From contig JAOZMR010000094.1 of assembly GCA_029934215.1 (NCBI GenBank), positions 1-9,350 on the forward strand: a DNA stretch of 9,350 bases, written 5' to 3'. Origin of the DNA: Pontiellaceae bacterium (GTDB lineage: Bacteria > Verrucomicrobiota > Kiritimatiellia > Kiritimatiellales > Tichowtungiaceae). The translations under genes and the position numbers were made by a program. Of this stretch, positions 1-5,869 are shown one piece after another (within the stretch, counting starts at the first letter, position 1; every line of letters starts with the position of its first letter). Below the pieces are notes generated by a model. The model had not been told where the DNA came from and ran no database searches. It saw only the letters and a list, made by a program, of their open reading frames with translations.

Positions 1-55
1 CATTCAGTCCCGAAACCAAGAACGTGGACGACTGGGTTGTGATGAATGAGTCGTC
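1..55 (+). repeat. 55-bp exact direct repeat, copy 1
   Basis: Bases 1-55 are identical to 1638-1692. Both copies are in the same reading frame near the 3' ends of the two ATPase genes. Identity stops abruptly after base 55 (A here, T in the other copy). The left limit is unknown because the window starts inside the repeat, so the real repeat is probably much longer. Confidence 0.95.
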
Positions 56-89
56 AGTGGCACAAAACACAATCGGACTCGGCGCTTAA
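1..89 (+). CDS. C-terminal end of an AAA-ATPase/PD-(D/E)XK nuclease-like protein (5' truncated by the window)
   Basis: The reading frame enters the window with its first full codon at position 3 and stops at TAA 87-89. The visible tail begins FSPETKNVDDWVVMNESS and finishes VAQNTIGLGA. The first 18 of these residues match the complete ATPase gene downstream (137-1744) exactly, and the DNA is identical over 55 bp. The end of the protein then differs completely. This is therefore the tail of a tandem paralogue of that gene. The visible part contains no catalytic residues, so it cannot be said whether the upstream copy is intact or only a remnant. The assignment rests wholly on the match to the neighbour. 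Confidence 0.75.
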   Translation, partial: FSPETKNVDDWVVMNESSVAQNTIGLGA

Positions 90-136
90 AATCTAAAACC
101 TTATATTTAACACTGAAAAACATAACACTCCTTCCC

Positions 137-1744
137 ATGAAAACACTACCGCTCGGAATCGCTACATTTGAGGATTATATTGACGGAGATTTCTTGTACG
201 TCGATAAAACGGACTATCTCTATCAGTTAGTAAAGCCTGCGAAGGCGGTTTATTTCCTTTCCCGTCCACGGCGCTTCGGGAAGTCTCTGACCCTCTCTAC
301 ACTTAAGGCAATCTTTCAGGGAAAAAAGGAGCTGTTTAAGGGGCTCGCGATTTATGAGAAGGAATACGAGTGGGATGAATATCCCGTTATTCATATCGAC
401 TTGGGAGACAAACAGGCAACGTCTGCCGAGGAGCTAAAGAAAGCATTGGATTATGCTGTAACGGATGTAGCGGACGATTATCAGATCGAACTCAAATCAG
501 ATTTGTATTACACACGATTTCATGAGCTGATCAAAAAGCTGTCCGCAACGAACAAGGTTGTTGTTTTGATCGATGAATATGACAAACCCATTCTCGGCAA
601 CGTCACAAATGTCGAGGAGTGCGAGAAAATACGTGATGTATTGAAAGCGTTCTATTCGGTCATCAAAAGCTCCGACCCATATTTACGTTTTGTGTTGCTC
701 ACAGGCGTGAGCAAGTTTTCTAAGGTTTCTGTGTTTTCGGATCTGAACAACCTTCGGGATTTAACGATGGACGCAGAATACGCCGCTCTATGCGGTTATA
801 CCCAAGAAGAATTAGAGTATTATTTCAGCGAGTCCATCCAAGCTCTTGCGGAAAAGGAAGAAGCCTCCATCGAAGAGACGCTTGAAAAAATCAAACGGTG
901 GTACAATGGGTATCGTTTTTCCCATAAAGAAATCACGGTTTACAATCCGGTTTCGACGATGAATTTGTTCCAAACATTGGAATTTCAAAATTACTGGTTC
1001 GAAACGGGAACCCCGACGTTTTTAATCGATTTGATAAAGGAGAGTCAGTTCGATTTGGAAACGATGGAGTTTGAGTACGAAGACGAACAGGCGTTCTCGA
1101 CGTACGAAATCAATAACTTGCAGGTGCTTCCTCTGATGTTCCAGACGGGGTATCTAACGATTCAGGATTTTCGTATAGATAACGAGTTTCGAGAATTCAA
1201 ACTCGGGTTCCCGAACTTTGAGGTCAAGGAGGCGTTCAATAAACGACTCCTCGAAAGTTACACAACCATAGAGACGGGACGGGTTTCGTGGCGGCTCAAT
1301 AAATTGATCAAAGCGTTGCAGAAGAACGACCTGGATGAGTTTTTCCAAACCTTGAAAGTTTTCTTTGCGGGCATTGATTACGACCTGCATCTCAAAAACG
1401 AAAAGTATTACCAGACCATCTTCTACGTCATCTTCAAGGTTCTCGGCTTACGAATCGACGCGGAAGTCAAAACGAACGCTGGACGAATCGATACCGTCAT
1501 CCAACTTAACGGACGGATTTTCATCTTTGAATTCAAGCTCTTCGATACAGCAGAGTCAGCATTGGAGCAGATCAAAGAGAAAAATTATGCGGAGAAATAT
1601 CGAGATTCTGGGCAGGAGATTGTATTGGTTGGAGCGGCATTCAGTCCCGAAACCAAGAACGTGGACGACTGGGTTGTGATGAATGAGTCGTCTCTTCCCG
1701 TGGAGGAGCCTGTCTCGCCGGAGGTTTCTCCAATGATCGCATAG
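137..1744 (+). CDS. Predicted AAA-ATPase fused to a PD-(D/E)XK nuclease-like domain (AAA-ATPase_like / DUF1703 family)
   Basis: A 535-residue protein, full length for this family. The N-terminal half is a P-loop ATPase. Its Walker A is SRPRRFGKS (G48-K49-S50), the hydrophobic Walker B strand ends in IDEYD (D146, E147), and a family-typical RWYNGYRF lies near 254-261. The C-terminal domain carries the PD-(D/E)XK pattern, with D452 in GRIDTV and E465-F-K467 in IFEFK, so the nuclease residues look intact. The family is often found in many copies per genome in anaerobic gut-type bacteria, and its biological role is not established. Nucleic-acid processing, defence or mobile-element functions are only guesses. 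The ATG at 137 gives the usual family N-terminus (LPLGIATFEDYI, then YVDKTDYL), but no clear Shine-Dalgarno precedes it. A paralogue tail lies 47 bp upstream. The last 16 or so residues form a Pro/Val/Glu-rich tail not shared with that paralogue. Confidence 0.9.
   Translation: MKTLPLGIATFEDYIDGDFLYVDKTDYLYQLVKPAKAVYFLSRPRRFGKSLTLSTLKAIFQGKKELFKGLAIYEKEYEWDEYPVIHIDLGDKQATSAEELKKALDYAVTDVADDYQIELKSDLYYTRFHELIKKLSATNKVVVLIDEYDKPILGNVTNVEECEKIRDVLKAFYSVIKSSDPYLRFVLLTGVSKFSKVSVFSDLNNLRDLTMDAEYAALCGYTQEELEYYFSESIQALAEKEEASIEETLEKIKRWYNGYRFSHKEITVYNPVSTMNLFQTLEFQNYWFETGTPTFLIDLIKESQFDLETMEFEYEDEQAFSTYEINNLQVLPLMFQTGYLTIQDFRIDNEFREFKLGFPNFEVKEAFNKRLLESYTTIETGRVSWRLNKLIKALQKNDLDEFFQTLKVFFAGIDYDLHLKNEKYYQTIFYVIFKVLGLRIDAEVKTNAGRIDTVIQLNGRIFIFEFKLFDTAESALEQIKEKNYAEKYRDSGQEIVLVGAAFSPETKNVDDWVVMNESSLPVEEPVSPEVSPMIA
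1638..1692 (+). repeat. 55-bp exact direct repeat, copy 2
   Basis: This is the second copy of the sequence at 1-55. It lies inside the ATPase/nuclease gene, just before its stop codon, and encodes the shared FSPETKNVDDWVVMNESS segment. The coding sequence after it (LPVEEPVSPEVSPMIA) is unrelated to the tail of the upstream paralogue. Confidence 0.95.
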
Positions 1745-1748
1745 ATCG

Positions 1749-1794
1749 CAAAAAAAGGCGGACTAAACACCGTTGTTCTTTGCGCCCTTTTTTG
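1749..1794 (+). terminator. Probable bidirectional rho-independent terminator after the ATPase gene
   Basis: CAAAAAAAGGCG (1749-1760) pairs with CGCCCTTTTTTG (1783-1794) with one mismatch, around a 22-nt loop. It starts 4 nt after the ATPase stop codon. On the + strand the G/C part of the right arm is followed by six T residues. The A-tract of the left arm gives a T-run on the minus strand, so it could also stop transcripts of the convergent Cys-rich gene. The loop is long and the GC core is short, so strength is uncertain. Confidence 0.5.
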
Positions 1795-1820
1795 TGAGGT
1801 TTTTCCACTATTTGGAACCG

Positions 1821-1870
1821 CTCCACACCTCCATTCTCAATCTGCGGAATCAAGCGTGGATGGTGTGGAG
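1821..1870. repeat. Long inverted repeat between convergent genes
   Basis: CTCCACACCTCCA (1821-1833) is complementary to TGGATGGTGTGGAG (1857-1870): 13 base pairs with one bulged T, around a 23-nt loop. It lies just past the 3' end of the minus-strand Cys-rich gene. No T-run directly follows either arm, so it is not a textbook terminator. It could stabilise the 3' end of a transcript or act with the A/T-rich hairpin at 1749-1794. A smaller perfect inverted repeat, TTCCA/TGGAA (1803-1817), lies beside it. Confidence 0.5.
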
Positions 1871-1892
1871 GGTGGTGGAGAGCTGCTGTGCC

Positions 1893-2234
1893 TTATTTAG
1901 GCATCGGGCAACCGCCGCAGTTGAGCTTTTTTGTCGTCGCTTTTTTTGCGTCGCACGCGGCTTTTTCAGCGTCTGTTTTTAGTGTGCAGGCTGCGCGTTT
2001 TGCATCGCAGGCTGCGCGTTTTGCATCGCATTCCGCTTGATCCATCGTGCAGTTCGCTCTTTTTTCTGCGCAGGCAGCTTTGTCTGTAGGACAACATGCA
2101 GATTTGTCTGCGGGGCAACATGCGGCTTTTGTGCCGATTTTTTTGCTGCAGGCTGCGGCTTTGTCTGGGTTTCCGCTAGCGAGTGCTGTGGTGCCGAGTG
2201 CAATTGCGGAAATGATGAGTAGTGTCTTTTTCAT
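1893..2234 (-). CDS. Small secreted cysteine-rich protein with heptad-spaced cysteines
   Basis: A 113-residue protein on the minus strand. Residues 1-19 form a Sec signal peptide: the MKK basic start, a hydrophobic core LLIISAIALG, and an ALA cleavage motif after residue 19. There is no lipobox cysteine at the cleavage site. The mature part has 13 Cys (29, 39, 40, 47, 48, 55, 62, 69, 76, 83, 94, 106, 109). From C48 to C83 they recur exactly every seven residues inside Ala/Lys/Asp-rich units such as CDAKRAA, which suggests helix with cysteines along one face. The C-terminus is CGGC followed by PMPK, a CxxC motif. The start is supported by AAGGAGA (2243-2249), 8 nt from the ATG. I do not recognise a family. 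Metal binding or a disulfide-linked periplasmic role is inference from composition. It diverges from mraZ. Confidence 0.75.
   Translation of the reverse strand: MKKTLLIISAIALGTTALASGNPDKAAACSKKIGTKAACCPADKSACCPTDKAACAEKRANCTMDQAECDAKRAACDAKRAACTLKTDAEKAACDAKKATTKKLNCGGCPMPK
1986..2030 (-). repeat. 21-bp perfect tandem repeat inside the Cys-rich gene
   Basis: Two identical 21-bp units (1986-2006 and 2007-2027) are followed by the first three bases of a third. On the minus strand they encode consecutive copies of a seven-residue CDAKRAA-type unit (Cys at 69, 76 and 83). The perfect identity at DNA level indicates recent duplication of one heptad, so the protein appears to grow by unit slippage. 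Confidence 0.9.
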
Positions 2235-2242
2235 GTTCGGGG

Positions 2243-2293
2243 TCTCCTTGGGTTATTTTTGGATATAGTAGCGGATCACTTCGGTTTGGTCGC
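2243..2293 (-). promoter_or_regulatory. Candidate promoter and ribosome binding site of the Cys-rich gene
   Basis: On the minus strand, AAGGAGA (2243-2249) is a strong Shine-Dalgarno 8 nt before the ATG. Upstream, TACTAT (2265-2270) resembles a -10 box. The hexamer 17 bp further upstream (2288-2293, GCGACC) is a poor -35 box. The ribosome binding site is convincing and the promoter assignment is weak. Confidence 0.4.
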
Positions 2294-2314
2294 TAAAAAA
2301 ATAATGGAAACAAT

Positions 2315-2343
2315 TTGACCGCAGTGGGGCGTGGTGGCATAAA
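2315..2343 (+). promoter_or_regulatory. Candidate sigma70-type promoter of the dcw operon
   Basis: TTGACC (2315-2320) matches the -35 consensus in five of six bases. After a 17-bp spacer, CATAAA (2338-2343) matches four of six bases of a -10 box, but lacks the final T. Transcription would start near 2350, leaving a short leader of about 20 nt before the mraZ ATG at 2372. A purine-rich GAGGTGG (2361-2367) and TAGGAG (2354-2359) offer ribosome binding. Confidence 0.5.
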
Positions 2344-2349
2344 AGGGAG
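2325..2349 (+). promoter_or_regulatory. Candidate MraZ operator: three G-rich boxes at 10-bp spacing
   Basis: TGGGG (2325-2329), TGGCA (2335-2339) and GGGAG (2345-2349) are spaced exactly 10 bp apart and overlap the spacer, -10 box and predicted start site of the mraZ promoter. MraZ proteins characterised in other bacteria bind tandem TGGG-type repeats separated by five bases directly upstream of mraZ. Position, spacing and the first box fit this well. The second and third boxes are degenerate. Binding here would block the promoter and autoregulate the operon. Confidence 0.5.
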
Positions 2350-2371
2350 CAGATAGGAGCGAGGTGGAGTA

Positions 2372-2830
2372 ATGAGTACATCAGAGTTAATAAATGAAGA
2401 GCTGTTTGTCGGTTCCTTCCATCATTCTTTAGATCCGAAGCGGCGTTTGATTGTTCCTGCTACGTGGCGTGCTTTGTTTGGCGATTCCTCTCGAGTTTAT
2501 GTGCTTCCGCATCCGGAACGCGCTTGTTTATATCTGTATAGTCTCGCGGAAATGAATCGGCGTTTGCGTCAGTTGCGTGGGGCGGGTGCTGTGGATGCGG
2601 ATGCGGAGCAGGCTGTCCGTTCAATGACTGCCTCGGCTGATTCTGTGGTGTTGGATGCTCAAGGGCGGGTTCGCATTAAAGATGAGCTTCTTGCGCATGC
2701 GGAGGTGGATTCGAAGGTTGTGATGGTTGGCTCGCTGTCTCGTGTCGAGGTTTGGAGCGAGGAGCAGTTTGATCTGGCGTTGCCTAGCGCTTCGTCTTTG
2801 GCAGAGGCAACCTTTTTTGGAGGCTATTAA
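2372..2830 (+). CDS. mraZ: Transcriptional regulator MraZ
   Basis: A 152-residue protein of the usual MraZ length. It has the two SpoVT/AbrB-type half-domains that build the ring-shaped DNA-binding oligomer. The first, at about residues 14-45, contains SLDPKRRLIVPATWR. The second, at about 90-133, contains VLDAQGRVRIKDELL followed by VVMVGSLSRVEVWSEEQF. The first repeat reads K-R-R where most MraZ proteins have K-G-R. The second keeps the glycine. The ATG at 2372 follows a short purine-rich leader. The gene opens the dcw operon, and its stop codon lies 2 nt before the rsmH start. MraZ normally represses this operon by binding direct repeats upstream of its own gene, and candidate boxes are present at 2325-2349. 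The coding strand is strikingly rich in G and T. Confidence 0.95.
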   Translation: MSTSELINEELFVGSFHHSLDPKRRLIVPATWRALFGDSSRVYVLPHPERACLYLYSLAEMNRRLRQLRGAGAVDADAEQAVRSMTASADSVVLDAQGRVRIKDELLAHAEVDSKVVMVGSLSRVEVWSEEQFDLALPSASSLAEATFFGGY

Positions 2831-2832
2831 GG

Positions 2833-3768
2833 ATGATTTTGCATGTTCCGGTACTACTGAAGGGGACGTTGGAGCTACTGGTTGCGAATCCAGCAGGAAT
2901 CTATATCGACGGAACTCTTGGGCGCGGTGGACATGCGACGGAGGTTCTGAAGTGTCTTTTGCCTGAAGGACGGCTGATCGGGCTTGACCGCGATGCGGAT
3001 GCTATTGAGCAGACGGCGGAGACGCTGGCGGCTTTTGAGGATCGGGCGCTGCGAATTCATGGAAATTTTTCGGATATGAAAGAGCTGTGTGAGCGCGTCG
3101 GTGTGACGTCGGTTGATGGTGTGCTTTTGGATCTTGGGGTTAGCTCTCCGCAACTTGATGTTGCTGAGCGCGGGTTTAGCTTTGGCAAAGATGGACCGCT
3201 TGATATGCGGATGGATCAAACGCAGGGGCGGTCGGCGGCGGACTGGGTGAATGATGAGGATGCGGAAACGCTGGCGGATGTGATTTATCGGTATGGCGAG
3301 GAGCGTAAATCTCGTCGGATTGCCCGTGCGATTGTTGATGCGCGTGAGGCGGGTCGGATTGAGCGGACGCTTGAGTTTGCGGCGATTGTTGAGAAGGCTG
3401 TCGGCGGACGCCGTGGGCCCACGCATCCTGCGACGAAAACGTTTCAGGCGCTTCGTATGGCGGTGAACGCGGAATTGGAAAATCTTGAAATTGGTCTTGA
3501 GTCGGGGCTTTCGATGTTGCGCGAGGGGGGTCGGATGGCGGTTATTACGTTCCATAGTTTGGAAGATCGGATTGTGAAGAATTGTTTTAAGCGCCACACG
3601 GTGAAACGCGAGTCGCTTCAGCAGGGTGGGGAGAGATTGATTTTTGAAGAACCGGCGGTACGGCTGATTAATCGGAAGCCGTTGACCGCTACAACGAATG
3701 AAATAAAAAATAATCCGCGCGCACGTTCTGCGAAGTTGCGCGTGGTGGAAAGGGCATTTGTGAAATGA
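2833..3768 (+). CDS. rsmH: 16S rRNA (cytosine-1402-N4)-methyltransferase RsmH (MraW)
   Basis: A 311-residue protein, close to the 313 of E. coli RsmH. It methylates N4 of C1402 in the ribosomal P site using S-adenosylmethionine. The SAM-binding loop is visible as DGTLGRGGHA (D26 to about A35), followed by an acidic strand end, GLDRDADA. Family signatures LLDLGVSSPQLD (around D100), RGFSFGKDGPLDMRMD and ITFHSLEDR (F240-R246) are all present, as is the C-terminal NPRARSAKLRVVER. GGAGG at 2819-2823 lies 9 nt before the ATG and supports this start. The last codons overlap ftsL by 4 nt (ATGA), so the two are probably translationally coupled. The coding strand is very G-rich: 25 G against 7 C in 3241-3300. 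That bias leaves a long open frame on the opposite strand, which is not a gene. Confidence 0.97.
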   Translation: MILHVPVLLKGTLELLVANPAGIYIDGTLGRGGHATEVLKCLLPEGRLIGLDRDADAIEQTAETLAAFEDRALRIHGNFSDMKELCERVGVTSVDGVLLDLGVSSPQLDVAERGFSFGKDGPLDMRMDQTQGRSAADWVNDEDAETLADVIYRYGEERKSRRIARAIVDAREAGRIERTLEFAAIVEKAVGGRRGPTHPATKTFQALRMAVNAELENLEIGLESGLSMLREGGRMAVITFHSLEDRIVKNCFKRHTVKRESLQQGGERLIFEEPAVRLINRKPLTATTNEIKNNPRARSAKLRVVERAFVK

Positions 3769-4133
3769 AAAAGAGAAGAAGAAAAAAACGACAAAAAGCT
3801 GAGGTTCGTATTCCGTTTCCGATGGTGTTGGCAAATGTTCTCGTGGTTGTTGCTGTGGCCGGACTCAGTTATGTATGGCTTTGCGCCAATTGCGATTCGT
3901 TGGGTAGAAAAATCAAAAGCCTCGAAACGGTTCGTCGGGCCGAACGCGTCCGGCTGATTAACGAGCAGGATTGCTGGTCGAACATGCTTACCCCCAGGAA
4001 TTTGGATCGGGCGTTGAAACGCCACAAACTGGCGATGACTCTTCCAGGGGAGCGTCGGATTGTTCGCGTGCGTGGCGATGGAGTCTCTTCTGTGCTGACG
4101 TTTGCGTATAACGGTCGAGGACGAATGGAGTAA
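3765..4133 (+). CDS. ftsL: FtsL-like cell division protein
   Basis: A 122-residue bitopic membrane protein. It has a strongly basic cytoplasmic N-terminus (MKKRRRKKRQK), one transmembrane helix at about residues 19-40, and a charged helical stretch at about 44-70 that could form the coiled coil used by FtsL to pair with FtsB. FtsL sequences are poorly conserved, so the call rests on size, topology and the invariant position between rsmH and ftsI rather than on motifs. In the septum FtsL acts with FtsB and FtsQ to activate FtsW-FtsI. The start overlaps the rsmH stop (ATGA at 3765-3768), preceded by GGAAAGGG at 3747-3754. The stop overlaps the ftsI start (TAATG). Cysteines at 40, 43 and 70 are unremarkable. 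Confidence 0.8.
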   Translation: MKKRRRKKRQKAEVRIPFPMVLANVLVVVAVAGLSYVWLCANCDSLGRKIKSLETVRRAERVRLINEQDCWSNMLTPRNLDRALKRHKLAMTLPGERRIVRVRGDGVSSVLTFAYNGRGRME

Positions 4134-5866
4134 TGGATGACAAGGTGAGAACACGAATTATCGCGGTGCTTTTTATCGCGGTTTTTGTCGGGCTGAGTGT
4201 TCGTCTGGTTTTGTTGCATATGAAACCTTCAGAAAGTACGCTGGCTAGGATTGCTGATGGACGGCATCTGAAGGTGGAAACGAGAGGAGAACGCGGACGA
4301 ATTCTTGACCGAAATGGCAACATACTTGCGGTTGATGTCTCGGCGCGGCATGTATGCGTCGATCCAAAACTCATCATGAATCATGGCGACATTCAAGAGG
4401 TCTGCGATGCACTTACAACCCATTTCTCCATGGATCGGGATAAGGTATGGAAGCTTCTTGATCAACCGACGCGGCAATATGTTCGGATTAAGAAGTATAT
4501 GCGGGAGAAGGACACAAGGGAGCTTGAGGCGCTGGGCCTTAAAGGGGTTATGTTCGATGAGGTTCCCATTCGCAACTACCCAAAAGGAGTGCTCGGAGCG
4601 CATCTGATTGGGTTTGCGAATCATGATGGGGTCGGGAGTGCCGGAATTGAACAGGAAATGAATTCCACTCTTCAGGGGCATGCTGGACTGCGGATTAGTC
4701 AAAAAGACGGAAGACGTAGAGAAATTTATAGTCTACGAACGGTTAATATCGAGCCAAAATCTGGCTCGGATATTTATTTAACGATCGATCAACAGGTGCA
4801 ATATTTTGCCGAAAAAGCACTGGATGAATTGGTTGCGAAACATCAGCCGCAAGGCGCGTGGGCGATTGTGCAACATGTGCGTACGGGCGAAATTCTCGCT
4901 ATGGCTTCGTGGCCTACCTACAACCTAAACCAGTTTGCGTTCGCACACAAAGAATGGATTCGGAATCGCGCCATCGGCTACACCTACGAGCCGGGCTCTG
5001 TTATGAAGGCGATGGTTATTGCCTCGGCATTGGATTCTGGTGTTGTTTCTGCTCAAGACGTCTTCGATTGTGAGAACGGTCGGTGGTATTACAAAGGAAT
5101 CGCTCTCAACGATTCCCATCCAGAGGGGCTACTCTCTGTGGCTGATATTCTCAAGAAATCGAGCAATATTGGTTCAGCGAAGATTGCCCTGAATATGGGG
5201 GACGCAAAGGTGTATCAATGTTTAAAGGATTTTGGGTTCGGCACAGCGACCGGTTTGGAGCTTCCTGTCGAGGAAGGAGGGATTTTGGCGAAGCCAAAAC
5301 GCTGGTCGAAAATCAGCTCCACCCGCCTCGCTATGGGGCACGAAATCAATGTAACATCAATGCAAGTGGTTTCTGCGTTCAGCGCCATCGCCAATGGAGG
5401 TGTTCGGGTTCGTCCGCACGTTGTTAAAAAAATCGTGGATGGGAATGGAAAAACCGTGAGAGAGACAGTTGTCGAAGAACTCGGACGCCCCATTCGACCA
5501 GAGACGGCGAAACAAATGTGCCGTCTACTCGCACGGGTTACTCAGCCAGGCGGCACAGGAACCAAAGCGGCGTTGCGTGGATATGTAGTGGCTGGCAAAA
5601 CAGGGACGGCGCAGAAAGCGAACGTGAAGGGGGGCGGGTACTATAAGAAGAAATTCATCGCATCCTTCGCAGGATTCCTGCCCGTCGAAAATCCGGAAAT
5701 CAGCATAATGGTTGTCGCCGACGATCCCCAGAACGGCTACTACGGCGGAAGCGTGTGTGGGCCCGCGTTCAAAACCATCGCCGACCAGACCGTCCGCTAC
5801 CTGCGTATTTCGCCGCAGGGGAATCAGGCGAACGAAGAGAAACCGAAAACGGAAGCAAAGGAATAA
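4133..5866 (+). CDS. ftsI: Septal peptidoglycan transpeptidase FtsI (class B penicillin-binding protein, PBP3 type)
   Basis: A 577-residue class B PBP, close to the 588 of E. coli FtsI. It cross-links peptidoglycan at the division septum, anchored in the inner membrane with its catalytic domain outside. A membrane anchor lies at about residues 8-28. The PBP dimer/pedestal region begins with RGRILDRNGNILA (about 50-65) and includes HLIGFANHDGVGSAGIEQ (about 158-173). The transpeptidase domain shows all three active-site motifs: SVMK with nucleophile S289 and K292, SSN at 343-345, and KTG at 489-491. There is no C-terminal PASTA domain. The protein ends with a Glu/Lys-rich tail. The ATG overlaps the ftsL stop, and murE starts 3 nt downstream. 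The strand G/C bias typical of the upstream genes fades in the second half of this gene. Confidence 0.95.
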   Translation: MDDKVRTRIIAVLFIAVFVGLSVRLVLLHMKPSESTLARIADGRHLKVETRGERGRILDRNGNILAVDVSARHVCVDPKLIMNHGDIQEVCDALTTHFSMDRDKVWKLLDQPTRQYVRIKKYMREKDTRELEALGLKGVMFDEVPIRNYPKGVLGAHLIGFANHDGVGSAGIEQEMNSTLQGHAGLRISQKDGRRREIYSLRTVNIEPKSGSDIYLTIDQQVQYFAEKALDELVAKHQPQGAWAIVQHVRTGEILAMASWPTYNLNQFAFAHKEWIRNRAIGYTYEPGSVMKAMVIASALDSGVVSAQDVFDCENGRWYYKGIALNDSHPEGLLSVADILKKSSNIGSAKIALNMGDAKVYQCLKDFGFGTATGLELPVEEGGILAKPKRWSKISSTRLAMGHEINVTSMQVVSAFSAIANGGVRVRPHVVKKIVDGNGKTVRETVVEELGRPIRPETAKQMCRLLARVTQPGGTGTKAALRGYVVAGKTGTAQKANVKGGGYYKKKFIASFAGFLPVENPEISIMVVADDPQNGYYGGSVCGPAFKTIADQTVRYLRISPQGNQANEEKPKTEAKE

Positions 5867-5869
5867 AGC

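Noticed and set aside
2047..2268. A + strand frame with hydrophobic content opposite the Cys-rich gene
   Set aside because: Its hydrophobic Ala/Phe/Val-rich sequence is the complement of the Cys/Ala/Lys repeat. The minus-strand frame has a signal peptide, a strong ribosome binding site and periodic cysteines, so that one is the gene.
2875..3834. A 319-codon open frame on the minus strand opposite rsmH
   Set aside because: It lies fully antisense to an unmistakable rsmH and exists because that gene's G/T-rich codon use avoids antisense stops. Its product is Arg/Pro-rich with no recognisable domain.
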